37,641 nt of DNA, from contig NZ_SPMX01000021.1 of the NCBI RefSeq assembly GCF_012940005.1, positions 1 through 37,641 on the forward strand, in the 5' to 3' direction. The position numbers and the translations under genes were made by a program. Positions 26,301-34,588 of this stretch are shown piece after piece (position 1 is the stretch's first letter; the number at the start of each line of letters is the position of its first letter). The notes below the pieces were generated by a model. That model had not been told where the DNA came from, did no database searches, and saw only the letters and a list, made by a program, of their open reading frames with translations. Origin of the DNA: Candidatus Accumulibacter contiguus (GTDB taxonomy: Bacteria > Pseudomonadota > Gammaproteobacteria > Burkholderiales > Rhodocyclaceae).

Positions 26301-27291
26301 GTGAATAGTCGCTTCTCTCACGCGCTACTTGCATCCATCTTCCTGCTCGCTGCGCCACCGCTCGTCGCCGACGACGCAGCGGCAGGGAAACCCAAACTCA
26401 CCGCTCGCCCACAGGGAGTCAACAGCGGCCTGGTACTGACGGCCCTCGACGAAAAAAGCTGCTTTCGAATTCTCGCAAAGCGCCATCGGCAAAGCGGTCG
26501 GAGACTTCGTACTCCTCGATCGCCAGGGCCAGCCGGTCGAACTGTCGCGTTACCGAGGCAAGCCGCTGCTGGTCAACTTCATCTACACCGCCTGCTTCCA
26601 GGTCTGCCCGACGACCACCCGCAACCTGCAGAAAGCCGTCGAGAATACGGTCAGCGTCATGGGTGCCGATCGCTTCAACATGATCAGCATCGGTTTCAAT
26701 CAGCCGTTCGACTCGCCGGCCGCGTTGAAGGACTTCGCCAGACAATACGGCATCCGTCTGCCCAACTGGGAATTCCTGAGCCCTGCCCCGGCGATCGTCA
26801 GCGATCTGACACGCAATTTCGGTTTCAGCTTTGTCGCGACTGCGGCTGGCTTCGATCACCTCAACCAGGTGACCATGGTCGATGCCGACGGGATGATCGT
26901 CCGCCAGGTCTATGGCGAAAAGTTTACTGCCGAGGACATCGCCGAACCACTCAAGATTCTGATCACACGCTCGGCGATCCCACCGGAAGTCGGCACTCTC
27001 AATGAACTCATGCAGCGCGTCAGAATCATCTGCTCGATCTACGATCCCGTGACCGGCAGATATCGGACCAACTACTCCTTGTATTTCCAGATTGCCGGCT
27101 TCATCACCTTTGTCGGCTTCATGATCTATCTGTCGATCAATTTCTGGAAGAACCGGCGCCGCCATGAAGAAAAAAACGTCCTGAATAGCCGTGCTTCGCG
27201 CAACGGCGCTTCTGGATGGACAAGCCGTTATAGCGCACATCCTCCGAATCAGCAGAGGGCAGAATTTTGGTTTGCACGCACTTCTTGTTAG
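26301..27291 (+). CDS. SCO1/SenC-family copper chaperone, with an apparent frameshift
   Basis: SCO/SenC proteins insert copper into the CuA or active site of heme-copper enzymes. The first frame starts at GTG 26301 with a signal peptide (HALLASIFLLAAPPLVADD) and runs to LTALDEK. A run of six A residues (26452-26457) then breaks it. Dropping one A gives LTALDEKAAFEFSQSAIG and joins the second frame. That frame carries the thioredoxin-like domain with the copper pair CFQVC in IYTACFQVCPTT and the His in GFDHLNQV. An unusual C-terminal membrane helix (FITFVGFMIYLSINFW) follows. A seven-A run at 27170-27176 may be another extra base: one fewer gives HEEKTS and a stop at about 27184, removing an odd tail. 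It lies 20 bases after ctaB. Confidence 0.85.
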
Positions 27292-27294
27292 AAT
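27267..27294 (+). promoter_or_regulatory. Putative sigma70-like promoter of the TPR-exporter operon
   Basis: TTGGTT (27267-27272) and TAGAAT (27289-27294) are 16 bases apart, 45 bases before the ATG at 27340. It lies in what would be non-coding sequence if the SCO gene ends near 27184. Confidence 0.5.
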
Positions 27295-27339
27295 CGGCCG
27301 CTCAAGTGACGCCCAACCACGGCAAGGCAAACCATAAGC

Positions 27340-28575
27340 ATGCGCTCGAACTCTCCCAAGCCTTTACGGGCGCCCTTTCCTGCCGTGATGGCCGGCCTCC
27401 TGTTGGCCTGCTGGATCGCCCCAGCCATTGCAGACGAGATCTCGGATGCGCGGCGTCTATTGAAACAGGGGCAATCGGCTGAGGCCCTCGCAAAGCTTGA
27501 TGCCTACATTGCGAGCAGGCCGAAAGAGGCGCAAGGGCGATTCCTCAAAGGATTGATCCTGATGGAAATGGGCCGTCCGAGCGAAGCCTTGATCGTGTTC
27601 AGCAAGCTCAACGAGGACTATCCGGAACTGCCGGAGCCCTACAACAACCTGGCTGTTCTGTATGCCCAGGAGCAGCAGTTGGACAAGGCTCGTACCGCAC
27701 TCGAGATGGCCATCAGGACGGATCCGGGATATGCCATCGCCCGCGAGAACCTGGGTGACGTTTACGCCCGGCTCGCCAGCGAATCGTATGGTCAGGCACT
27801 GCAGCTCGACCCGGCAAGCAAATTGACACAGTCCAAGCTGTCCAGACTGCGTGAACTCAACCTCAGCGCTTCTGGCAGCGATGCTGGCAGGCAGGGCGAG
27901 GAACTGCGACCAGTCCCCAAGTCGACCAGAAAGACCGGCGCCGCGCCGACCAGGGGGTCTGCTGCGCCACCGCCCGCCGCAAGCACTGCTGCAACCAGGC
28001 CCGTGCCAAAGGTGACGCCGCTTGCTGCTGCGGAAACCCTGCCAGACAAACCGGTACAGAAACCTGCGATGACCGCAGTTGAGGCTTCCGGCAATCCATT
28101 GACCGCTGTCGCCATGGATCAGACCGCCTTGAGCCAGGATCCGGAACGAGGGATCGCTGCCGGTGGCTGGGATCTGGCCTTCAGCCCATACACGGTCCAT
28201 TACAATCCAGACAAGGATCACAAACCGGTGGTCATGCTGGGACTCAACAAGGCTCTGGAAGGGCGCTGGTTTGCCGGTGGGGTCGCGTTTGCCAACTCCT
28301 TCGGGCAGCCAAGCGCCTACGTCTACGCCGGGCAGCGTTACGTCAACCCCTTCGGCTTCGAAAACTGGTACCTGCAGTGGACAGCAGGTCTCCTGTACGG
28401 TTATGTCGGTGAGTATGAAGACAAGGTACCGATGAACTACAAGGGCTTCTCGCCGGGATTCGTGCCCAGCATAGGCTACCGGTTCAACAAGTACCTCTAC
28501 GGTGAACTCGACATCCTGGGCGCTGCGGCGCTGATGTTCACCGTGGTCGCCCCGCTGCCGAAGGACTGGCCCTGA
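27340..28575 (+). CDS. TPR protein fused to an outer-membrane beta-barrel-like domain
   Basis: The 411-residue protein has a signal peptide (VMAGLLLACWIAPAIA, cleavage near residue 31). Tetratricopeptide-type helices follow at about residues 34-160 (GRPSEALIVFSKLNEDYPEL, LAVLYAQEQQLDKARTALEM). Then comes a Pro/Ala/Thr-rich linker of about 85 residues. The C-terminal domain from about 255 has alternating aromatic strands (WDLAFSPYTVHYNPDKDHKP, NSFGQPSAYVYAGQRYVNPF, NYKGFSPGFVPSIGYRFN). It resembles small periplasmic or outer-membrane proteins sometimes labelled sn-glycerol-3-phosphate transporter. These two parts are usually separate proteins in betaproteobacteria, as far as I recall. Function is unknown. 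The adaptor gene of an exporter follows after 26 bases, suggesting one envelope operon. Confidence 0.8.
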   Translation: MRSNSPKPLRAPFPAVMAGLLLACWIAPAIADEISDARRLLKQGQSAEALAKLDAYIASRPKEAQGRFLKGLILMEMGRPSEALIVFSKLNEDYPELPEPYNNLAVLYAQEQQLDKARTALEMAIRTDPGYAIARENLGDVYARLASESYGQALQLDPASKLTQSKLSRLRELNLSASGSDAGRQGEELRPVPKSTRKTGAAPTRGSAAPPPAASTAATRPVPKVTPLAAAETLPDKPVQKPAMTAVEASGNPLTAVAMDQTALSQDPERGIAAGGWDLAFSPYTVHYNPDKDHKPVVMLGLNKALEGRWFAGGVAFANSFGQPSAYVYAGQRYVNPFGFENWYLQWTAGLLYGYVGEYEDKVPMNYKGFSPGFVPSIGYRFNKYLYGELDILGAAALMFTVVAPLPKDWP

Positions 28576-28601
28576 GCCACCGCCGACGCTACGCCGTTAG
28601 C

Positions 28602-29735
28602 ATGCTTCTGGTATCGCTGCTGATTGCCGCCGGCGTCTGGTGGGCAAGCCGCCCGAAACCGGTCGCCGTGGTGCTGAAAGAGATCGAACGTGGCCTGGTC
28701 GAATCGACGATCGCCAATACCCGTGCCGGGACGGTTGAAGCCTGTCAGCGCACCCGCTTATCCACGATTACCGGTGGCCGCATCGAGGTCCTGGCAGTCA
28801 AGGAGGGAGATCGCGTCAGCAAGGGGCAACTGCTGATGAAGCTCTGGAACGACGACCAGCAGGCGCAAAGCGCATTGGCCATCGCACAGACCACCACTGC
28901 CCGCCACCACATCAGCGAGGCCTGCGCCGTGGCTGCCAATGCCGAACGCGAAGCCGAACGGCAGTCGGCGCTGCGCGCCAAAGGTTTTGTCTCGACCGCC
29001 AGAGAGGACAGCGCGCGTAGTGAGGCGATCGCCCGGCGTGCCGGCTGCGAGGCCGCCCGCGCCGACCTCGCACAGGCCGAGGCGAAGGTCCGCCTGACGC
29101 GCGTCGAGCAGGGACGAACGGTACTCTATGCGCCGTTTGCCGGCACCATCGCCAAGATTGTCGGCGAAGTCGGCGAATACTCGACGCCGTCGCCGCCCGG
29201 CGTGCCGACGCCGCCGGCGATTGACCTGATCGACGACTCGTGCCTGTACGTCAAGGCCCCGATGGACGAGGTCGATGCACCCAGGATCAGCGCCGGACAG
29301 CCGGTCCGCATCAGCCTCGACGCACTGCCGCGGCAATCCTTTCCGGGCAGGGTCAGGCGCGTCGCGCCATACGTATCGGCGGTCGAGAAGCAGGCGCGCA
29401 CCGTCGATATCGAGGCCACCCTCGATGACCCGAGCGCACCGGGCCGACTCCTGGTCGGCTATAGCGCCGATGTCGAAGTGATTCTGGCGGTTCGCGAGCA
29501 GACCGTTCGCGTTCCCACCCCGGCGCTGCTCGAAGGCGGTCGCGTGCTGGTCGCAGGCGCTGACGGTAGCCTCGAAGAACGCCGGGTGAAGACCGGCCTC
29601 GCAAACTGGGAATATACAGAGGTTCTCGAAGGCCTGACCACCGGCGAACGCGTGGTCACTTCGCTCGAACGTGCGGGCGTCAAGGCCGGAGCGCATTATT
29701 CGGTCGAGTCCCGGCCAGCGGCGGCCGGCAAGTAA
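28602..29735 (+). CDS. HlyD/MacA-type periplasmic adaptor protein
   Basis: This membrane-fusion subunit links an inner-membrane ABC transporter to an outer-membrane channel. The 377-residue protein has an N-terminal anchor (LLVSLLIAAGVWWAS) and a first lipoyl half (GGRIEVLAVKEGDRVSKGQLLMKL). A helical hairpin rich in Ala and Glu spans about residues 85-165. The second lipoyl half is VLYAPFAGTIAKI, followed by beta-barrel and membrane-proximal domains. No good ribosome site is seen at ATG 28602, so translation may depend on the upstream gene. An ATPase and two permeases follow, defining a MacAB-like exporter of unknown substrate. Confidence 0.88.
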   Translation: MLLVSLLIAAGVWWASRPKPVAVVLKEIERGLVESTIANTRAGTVEACQRTRLSTITGGRIEVLAVKEGDRVSKGQLLMKLWNDDQQAQSALAIAQTTTARHHISEACAVAANAEREAERQSALRAKGFVSTAREDSARSEAIARRAGCEAARADLAQAEAKVRLTRVEQGRTVLYAPFAGTIAKIVGEVGEYSTPSPPGVPTPPAIDLIDDSCLYVKAPMDEVDAPRISAGQPVRISLDALPRQSFPGRVRRVAPYVSAVEKQARTVDIEATLDDPSAPGRLLVGYSADVEVILAVREQTVRVPTPALLEGGRVLVAGADGSLEERRVKTGLANWEYTEVLEGLTTGERVVTSLERAGVKAGAHYSVESRPAAAGK

Positions 29736-29738
29736 TTG

Positions 29739-30464
29739 ATGAGCATGGCGCTGATCGAACTCTCCGGAATCGAGCGAGTCTTTCGCCTCGGTGATAGCGA
29801 AGTGCACGCCTTGCGCCATCTCGACGTCTGCATCGCAGCCGGCGAGTACGTGGCGGTGATGGGTCCATCCGGCTCGGGCAAATCAACGCTGCTCAACCTG
29901 ATCGGCCTGCTCGACCGCCCGAATGCCGGCACTTACCGTCTTGAGGGCTGCGACGTCACCACCCTCTCCGCCGAAGAACAGGCACACCTGCGCAGCGAAC
30001 GCATCGGCTTCGTCTTTCAGAGCTTTCATCTGGTGCCACGCCTGACCGCCGCTGAAAACATCGCGCTGCCGATGACGCTGGCGGGCGTTGCACCCCTCCG
30101 GCGCGCCGAGCGTGTCGCCCGCGCACTCCGGGACTATGGCCTTGAGCAGCGCGCCAACCATCGTCCGGATCAGCTTTCGGGTGGGCAGCGCCAGCGCGTC
30201 GCGATTGCCCGCGCAACGATCATGCAGCCGGCGCTGATCCTCGCCGACGAGCCGACCGGCAACCTCGATCGCAGCACCGGCGAAGAAGTGATGCGTCTGC
30301 TCGAAGGACTCAACGACCAGGGTGTCACGCTGATTGTCGTCACCCACGATGGCAGCCTCGGTGCGCGTGCGCGGCGCCAGTTGTTGATGGCGGACGGCGC
30401 CCTGGAACATGATCGATGGCGCAGCCCCCAGGGTTTGACTGACGTATGCGTACTCCCGACCTGA
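29739..30464 (+). CDS. ABC transporter ATP-binding protein (MacB/LolD type)
   Basis: This is the nucleotide-binding subunit of the exporter. It has Walker A GPSGSGKST (residues 42-50), a Q-loop Gln (FVFQSF), the signature LSGGQRQR (146-153), Walker B LILADEPTGNLD, and the switch His in VVTHDGS. The RLTAAENIALPM segment is typical of the LolD/MacB class that drives mechanotransmission rather than classical transport. ATG 29739 follows the adaptor stop by three bases. TTG 29736 and ATG 29745 are alternative starts. Its 3' end overlaps the first permease by 19 bases. Confidence 0.92.
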   Translation: MSMALIELSGIERVFRLGDSEVHALRHLDVCIAAGEYVAVMGPSGSGKSTLLNLIGLLDRPNAGTYRLEGCDVTTLSAEEQAHLRSERIGFVFQSFHLVPRLTAAENIALPMTLAGVAPLRRAERVARALRDYGLEQRANHRPDQLSGGQRQRVAIARATIMQPALILADEPTGNLDRSTGEEVMRLLEGLNDQGVTLIVVTHDGSLGARARRQLLMADGALEHDRWRSPQGLTDVCVLPT

Positions 30465-31654
30465 TTCGTTTCGCCCGCGACGCGGCTACCGGCAACCCGC
30501 TGCGCACCTTTTTCCTGGTGCTGGCGATGGCCATCGGAGTCGCTGCCGTGGTGCTGCTGACGGCGCTCGGCGATGGCGCACGCCGCTATGTGTTGAACCA
30601 GTTTTCCTCGATCGGCAGCAACCTGGTCATCGTTCTGCCTGGCCGCTCGCAAACCGGCGGCTTCAACCCCGGTAACGCCATCACCAGCACGCCGCGCGAC
30701 CTGACCATCGACGATGCGCAGGCGCTGCAGCGCGCCAGCGCCGTGCACCGCGTCGCGCCGCTGGCGGTTGGCACTTCCGAGATCAGCGTCGGCGGCAAGT
30801 TGCGCGAAGTCATGCTTGCCGGGACCACCGCCGAATTCATCGAGGTACGCCGCCTGGCGCTCGCGCAGGGGCGTTTCCTGCCGCAGGGCGACTGGCGGCG
30901 AGGCGCTTCCGAAGCCGTCATCGGCGCCAAGATCCGCGATGAAATGTTCGCTCGTGACGAGGCGCTCGGCCAGTTGGTACGCATCGGTGACCGGCGTTTT
31001 CGCATCGTCGGCGTCCTCGCATCGACTGGCCAGGGGCTGGGAATGAATACCGACGAGTTGGTCATCGTGCCGGTATCGCTGGCGCAGGCGATGTTCAATA
31101 GCAATACCTTATTCCGCATCCTCGTCGAGGCCAGCAGCCGGGACAGCATCGACCTGGCCAAGGCCCAGTTGAGCGAAATCATCCGACTCCGCCACGAGGG
31201 CGAACAGGACGTCACGATCATCACCCAGGACGCCGTCCTCGCCACCTTTGACCGTCTGCTCGGAACCATGACCATTGCCGTTGCCGGCATCGCAGCGATC
31301 AGCCTGGCCGTCGCCGGCATTCTGGTGATGAACGTGATGCTCGTCTCGGTCACCCAGCGCACCGCGGAAATCGGCTTGCTCAAAGCGCTCGGCGCTACCG
31401 GCGCGACGATCCGCAATGCCTTTCTGACCGAGGCGGCGATGTTATCGGTGGCGGGCGCCCTGCTCGGCTTCGTGTTCGGACAGGCCGGCGCGGCGATCAT
31501 CCGCCAGATGTATCCCGAATTTCCAGCGTTTCCACCGGACTGGGCGGTGCTGGCCGGACTCGGCACCGCGCTTGGCACCGGCATCCTGTTTGGCGTGTTA
31601 CCGGCGCGGCGGGCGGCGCGGCTCGATCCCGTGCAGTCGCTGTCGAAACGCTGA
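30446..31654 (+). CDS. ABC transporter permease, MacB/FtsX type (first of two)
   Basis: The 402-residue protein has the FtsX/MacB plan. One membrane helix near the N-terminus (TFFLVLAMAIGVAAVVLLTAL) is followed by a periplasmic MacB-PCD-like domain of about 220 residues. Three C-terminal helices (IAVAGIAAISLAVAGILVMN and two later ones) end with the conserved VLPARRAARLDPVQSL motif. RTAEIGLLKALGA marks the coupling region to the ATPase. It overlaps the ATPase gene by 19 bases. A second, different permease follows, so a heterodimer is likely. Confidence 0.9.
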   Translation: MRTPDLIRFARDAATGNPLRTFFLVLAMAIGVAAVVLLTALGDGARRYVLNQFSSIGSNLVIVLPGRSQTGGFNPGNAITSTPRDLTIDDAQALQRASAVHRVAPLAVGTSEISVGGKLREVMLAGTTAEFIEVRRLALAQGRFLPQGDWRRGASEAVIGAKIRDEMFARDEALGQLVRIGDRRFRIVGVLASTGQGLGMNTDELVIVPVSLAQAMFNSNTLFRILVEASSRDSIDLAKAQLSEIIRLRHEGEQDVTIITQDAVLATFDRLLGTMTIAVAGIAAISLAVAGILVMNVMLVSVTQRTAEIGLLKALGATGATIRNAFLTEAAMLSVAGALLGFVFGQAGAAIIRQMYPEFPAFPPDWAVLAGLGTALGTGILFGVLPARRAARLDPVQSLSKR

Positions 31655-31672
31655 GCTGCTGAGCAGGATGCG

Positions 31673-32878
31673 ATGATTCGCCCCGGCGACGGACTGCAAC
31701 TTGCCTTGCGTGCCATTACTGCGCACCGCCTGCGCAGCTTTCTGACGCTCCTCGGAATCGCCGTCGGGATTGCCGCCGTCATCCTGCTGACCTCGATCGG
31801 CGAAGGGATCCATCGTTTTGTCCTGGCCGAGTTCACGCAGTTCGGCACCAATGTGATCAGCGTCGCACCAGGCAAGGTCAAGACCTCCGGCCCGGCGCCA
31901 ACCGGCATCCCGACCTCGGTGCGGCCGCTGACGCTGGAGGATGCCCGCGCCCTAGGACGTCTGCCGCATATCACCGGCATGACCGCAACCGTGTGGGGCA
32001 ACACCGAGGTCAATGCCAACGGCCGCCTGCGCCGCAGCACCATCAACGGGGTCAGCGCCGAGATGCTCAAGGTGTACCACATCCAGGTCAGCAGCGGCCA
32101 GTTCCTGCCGGCCGAGGATGCCGACAATGCGCGCGCTTTCATCGTTCTCGGTGCAAAGCTCAAGGAAGAATTGTTCGGCACTGGCAATCCCCTGGGTGCG
32201 CGGGTGCGCGTTGGCGGCCTGACCTTTCGTGTCATCGGCGTTCTGGAAGCCAAGGGGCAGTTTCTCGGCATTGATCTCGATGACGCCGCCTACATCCCGA
32301 CGGCTCGCGCTCTCGAACTCTACAATCGCGATGGGCTGATGAAAATCGATCTGTCGTACGAAGAAGGGCTAGCGGCCGCCACTGTCAGCGCGCTGGTCAA
32401 GGCAACACTGAAGGCACGTCACGGACGCGAGGATTTCACCATCACGACGCAGGAAGACATGTTGCAGACGCTGTCGAACATCCTCGACGTCCTGACCCTG
32501 GCGGTTGGCGCTCTGGGCAGCATTTCGCTGCTCGTCGGCGGTGTCGGCATCGTCACCATCATGACCATCGCGGTCTCTGAACGCACCGGCGAAATCGGCC
32601 TGCTGGTCGCTCTCGGCGCACCCCGCCGCACCATCCTCGGCCTGTTTCTCGGCGAAGCCGTCGCGCTATCGGCGCTCGGCGGGCTGCTCGGCGGCTTCCT
32701 CGGGGTCGGGGTCGCGCAGTTGCTGCACCTGCTGCTGCCGGCGCTGCCGGTGCACACGCCACTCAGTTTCGTCGTCCTCGCCGAGAGCACCGCGATCGCG
32801 ATTGGCCTGCTCGCCGGCGTGTTGCCCGCCAGGCGCGCGGCACGGCTGGACGCCGTCGACGCTCTGCGCGCCGAATGA
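31673..32878 (+). CDS. ABC transporter permease, MacB/FtsX type (second of two)
   Basis: This 401-residue protein has the same architecture as the preceding permease: helix 1 RSFLTLLGIAVGIAAVILLT, a periplasmic domain, SISLLVGGVGIVTIMTIAVSERTGEIGLL, and the tail GVLPARRAARLDAVDAL. It is clearly a paralogue but not a recent duplicate, because identity is concentrated in the membrane and coupling segments. It starts 18 bases after the first permease and ends the operon. The next gene is convergent, 55 bases away. Confidence 0.9.
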   Translation: MIRPGDGLQLALRAITAHRLRSFLTLLGIAVGIAAVILLTSIGEGIHRFVLAEFTQFGTNVISVAPGKVKTSGPAPTGIPTSVRPLTLEDARALGRLPHITGMTATVWGNTEVNANGRLRRSTINGVSAEMLKVYHIQVSSGQFLPAEDADNARAFIVLGAKLKEELFGTGNPLGARVRVGGLTFRVIGVLEAKGQFLGIDLDDAAYIPTARALELYNRDGLMKIDLSYEEGLAAATVSALVKATLKARHGREDFTITTQEDMLQTLSNILDVLTLAVGALGSISLLVGGVGIVTIMTIAVSERTGEIGLLVALGAPRRTILGLFLGEAVALSALGGLLGGFLGVGVAQLLHLLLPALPVHTPLSFVVLAESTAIAIGLLAGVLPARRAARLDAVDALRAE

Positions 32879-32933
32879 AAGCAGCGGCGGCAAACCTCAG
32901 AGGATTCCCGTGCTCCTGGCGTCGCCCGACCTG

Positions 32934-34400
32934 CTATTCATCGTTACCCACCCAAAAGCGCAGTGCGGTCGCCGGCAGTTCGGCCCAAAGACCAAACAGG
33001 TCGGCATTCGAAAGATGGGCGCCCACGCGGCCACGCGAGTCGGCCCAGACCCAGGGGCGCCACGCCAAACCCTTGAAAAACCGCATCGCCCCCTCGCGGA
33101 TCAGGACGCCATCCATGTTCATCTGCGGCGAGACGTCGGGAAGAACGCCCGATAAGGTCAGCAACGCCTTGCGGAAGAGAATGACTTCCTCGGGAAAACG
33201 CACGGCCGACGTCGATGCCAGGGTATCCATCAAAGACGTCATCCAGCCGAATCCGGGAAAGTTGCCACAACGCACCTGCCGAATCGACTCCTTGACGGCG
33301 GCTTGCACCCGAGCGTCGTCGACTGGCTGACCCAGCACGGCGATCGCCGCGCAGATGCGTCTGTCGTTCAGCGTGACAGCGCCCAGAACCAGTTGCACGA
33401 CCGCCTCGCATTGCCGTTTCGAGAGTCGCGTGGTGAGTGCCCAATCGATGATGGCCAGCCGCCCGTCCGGAGTGGCCATCAGGTTTCCGGCGTGCGGGTC
33501 GGCATGGAAAACTGCCCCTGCCTCCTGGCAAGCCCAGAAGGGCTGGGCCAGGAGGGCCCTGATGATCCGTTCGGCACGCTGTCGCATTTCCGTCGCAGGC
33601 AAGTCCTGCCGGGTCACCTTGCAGCCATCGACTCTTTCCATGGCCGTGACGGAAGGCGTCGAAAACGGGAACAGACGGGGAATGAAGATGTCGGGCGAGC
33701 ATGCGTAGAAATCAGCTGCCTGGCTCAAATGGGTCTGCTCCCGGTCCAGGCAAACTTCATTGGCAAGAAGGCGGGCCACCGTTTCCAGCGTATTGTGGTA
33801 GTCGAATACCGGCAGGCCATAGTGTGCGCAGCGTTCTTCGAGAAAGCCCCCGAGCGCGGGCCAGATGGCGAGTTCCTCATTCAACCGGTCCTGTACCCCA
33901 GGCCGCAGAATCTTCAAGACACCCCGTTGTGGCAGTGTGCCTCCTGCCTGCCGCCAGAGGAAAGGCAGGACGACGGCGACACTGGCCTCGGCAATTGCCT
34001 TCCGCCCTATCTGCAAACCCGCGATCTGGCCTAGCTCGCGCTCCAGCAGCGGACGGATTGCCACCAGCGAATCCGTGGGCACCAGCGTTTCGAGTTCCTG
34101 CAAACGTAGGCGCAGATCGAGGGACAGGCGCCGGTCATGGGCCACGACCTGCCCCAGTTTGTGCAGGGTCGGACAGAGACGGAACAGGGCGAGCATTCGC
34201 CGGGCACGACTGACATTACTCGGCAGTCCGAGTTGTGCGGCAAATATGGCTTGCTGGCGGATCGGTGAAAGCCGTTCGAGGAAATACAGCAAGCCGTCCG
34301 CCAGCAGGGGGCGATATCCGGCATAAGTCGGCGGCACCAGTTCTGTTAGGCGCAACAACATTTCCAGCAAACCGTTGTCGACATGAGGGTGGCGGATCAT
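32934..34400 (-). CDS. ABC1/AarF (UbiB-like) atypical kinase family protein
   Basis: The 488-residue protein has the hallmarks of the ABC1 family, atypical kinase-like ATPases linked in other members to quinone synthesis or lipid homeostasis. These are the KxGQ motif (KLGQ, residues 81-84), a nucleotide-binding Lys in VLKILRPG and the catalytic loop HADPHAGNLM near residue 300. The metal-binding Asp lies in IIDWALTTRL, which replaces the usual DFG-like DFG/DYG by DWA. The Ala-rich loop is less canonical than in UbiB (AEASVAVVLPF). UbiB's C-terminal membrane helices are not obvious. It stands alone, convergent with the exporter operon, so its role cannot be inferred from neighbours. Confidence 0.8.
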   Translation of the reverse strand: MIRHPHVDNGLLEMLLRLTELVPPTYAGYRPLLADGLLYFLERLSPIRQQAIFAAQLGLPSNVSRARRMLALFRLCPTLHKLGQVVAHDRRLSLDLRLRLQELETLVPTDSLVAIRPLLERELGQIAGLQIGRKAIAEASVAVVLPFLWRQAGGTLPQRGVLKILRPGVQDRLNEELAIWPALGGFLEERCAHYGLPVFDYHNTLETVARLLANEVCLDREQTHLSQAADFYACSPDIFIPRLFPFSTPSVTAMERVDGCKVTRQDLPATEMRQRAERIIRALLAQPFWACQEAGAVFHADPHAGNLMATPDGRLAIIDWALTTRLSKRQCEAVVQLVLGAVTLNDRRICAAIAVLGQPVDDARVQAAVKESIRQVRCGNFPGFGWMTSLMDTLASTSAVRFPEEVILFRKALLTLSGVLPDVSPQMNMDGVLIREGAMRFFKGLAWRPWVWADSRGRVGAHLSNADLFGLWAELPATALRFWVGNDE

Positions 34401-34588
34401 GGTGCCAACAGGCTAGCGTACTGGCGAAACAGGAGGGAAGTGGCCACTGGAGGGATTGTTTCCGGTCACGAAAGCAGGAAAGCCACCCTGAGAGTGGCCT
34501 GACTGCCGGATTCCTTGGATGTGCGTAGTTTACTACCGAACCACTCGAGATTGTGGCCAATGGGCCAATGAGCTTGACACCTATCAGT
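34401..34588. other. Gap between the ABC1 gene and the IS4 fragment
   Basis: No gene is evident. The segment contains a small hairpin, GCCAC-cctgaga-GTGGC, near 34475-34491, and the probable end of the IS4-type element around 34560-34590. No clear promoter for the ABC1 gene could be singled out. Confidence 0.4.

Noticed and set aside
30586-32271. A 561-codon open frame on the minus strand opposite the two permease genes
   Set aside because: Composition (Arg, Ser, Pro, Thr) is that of a reverse-strand shadow. The plus-strand permeases have full family motifs.
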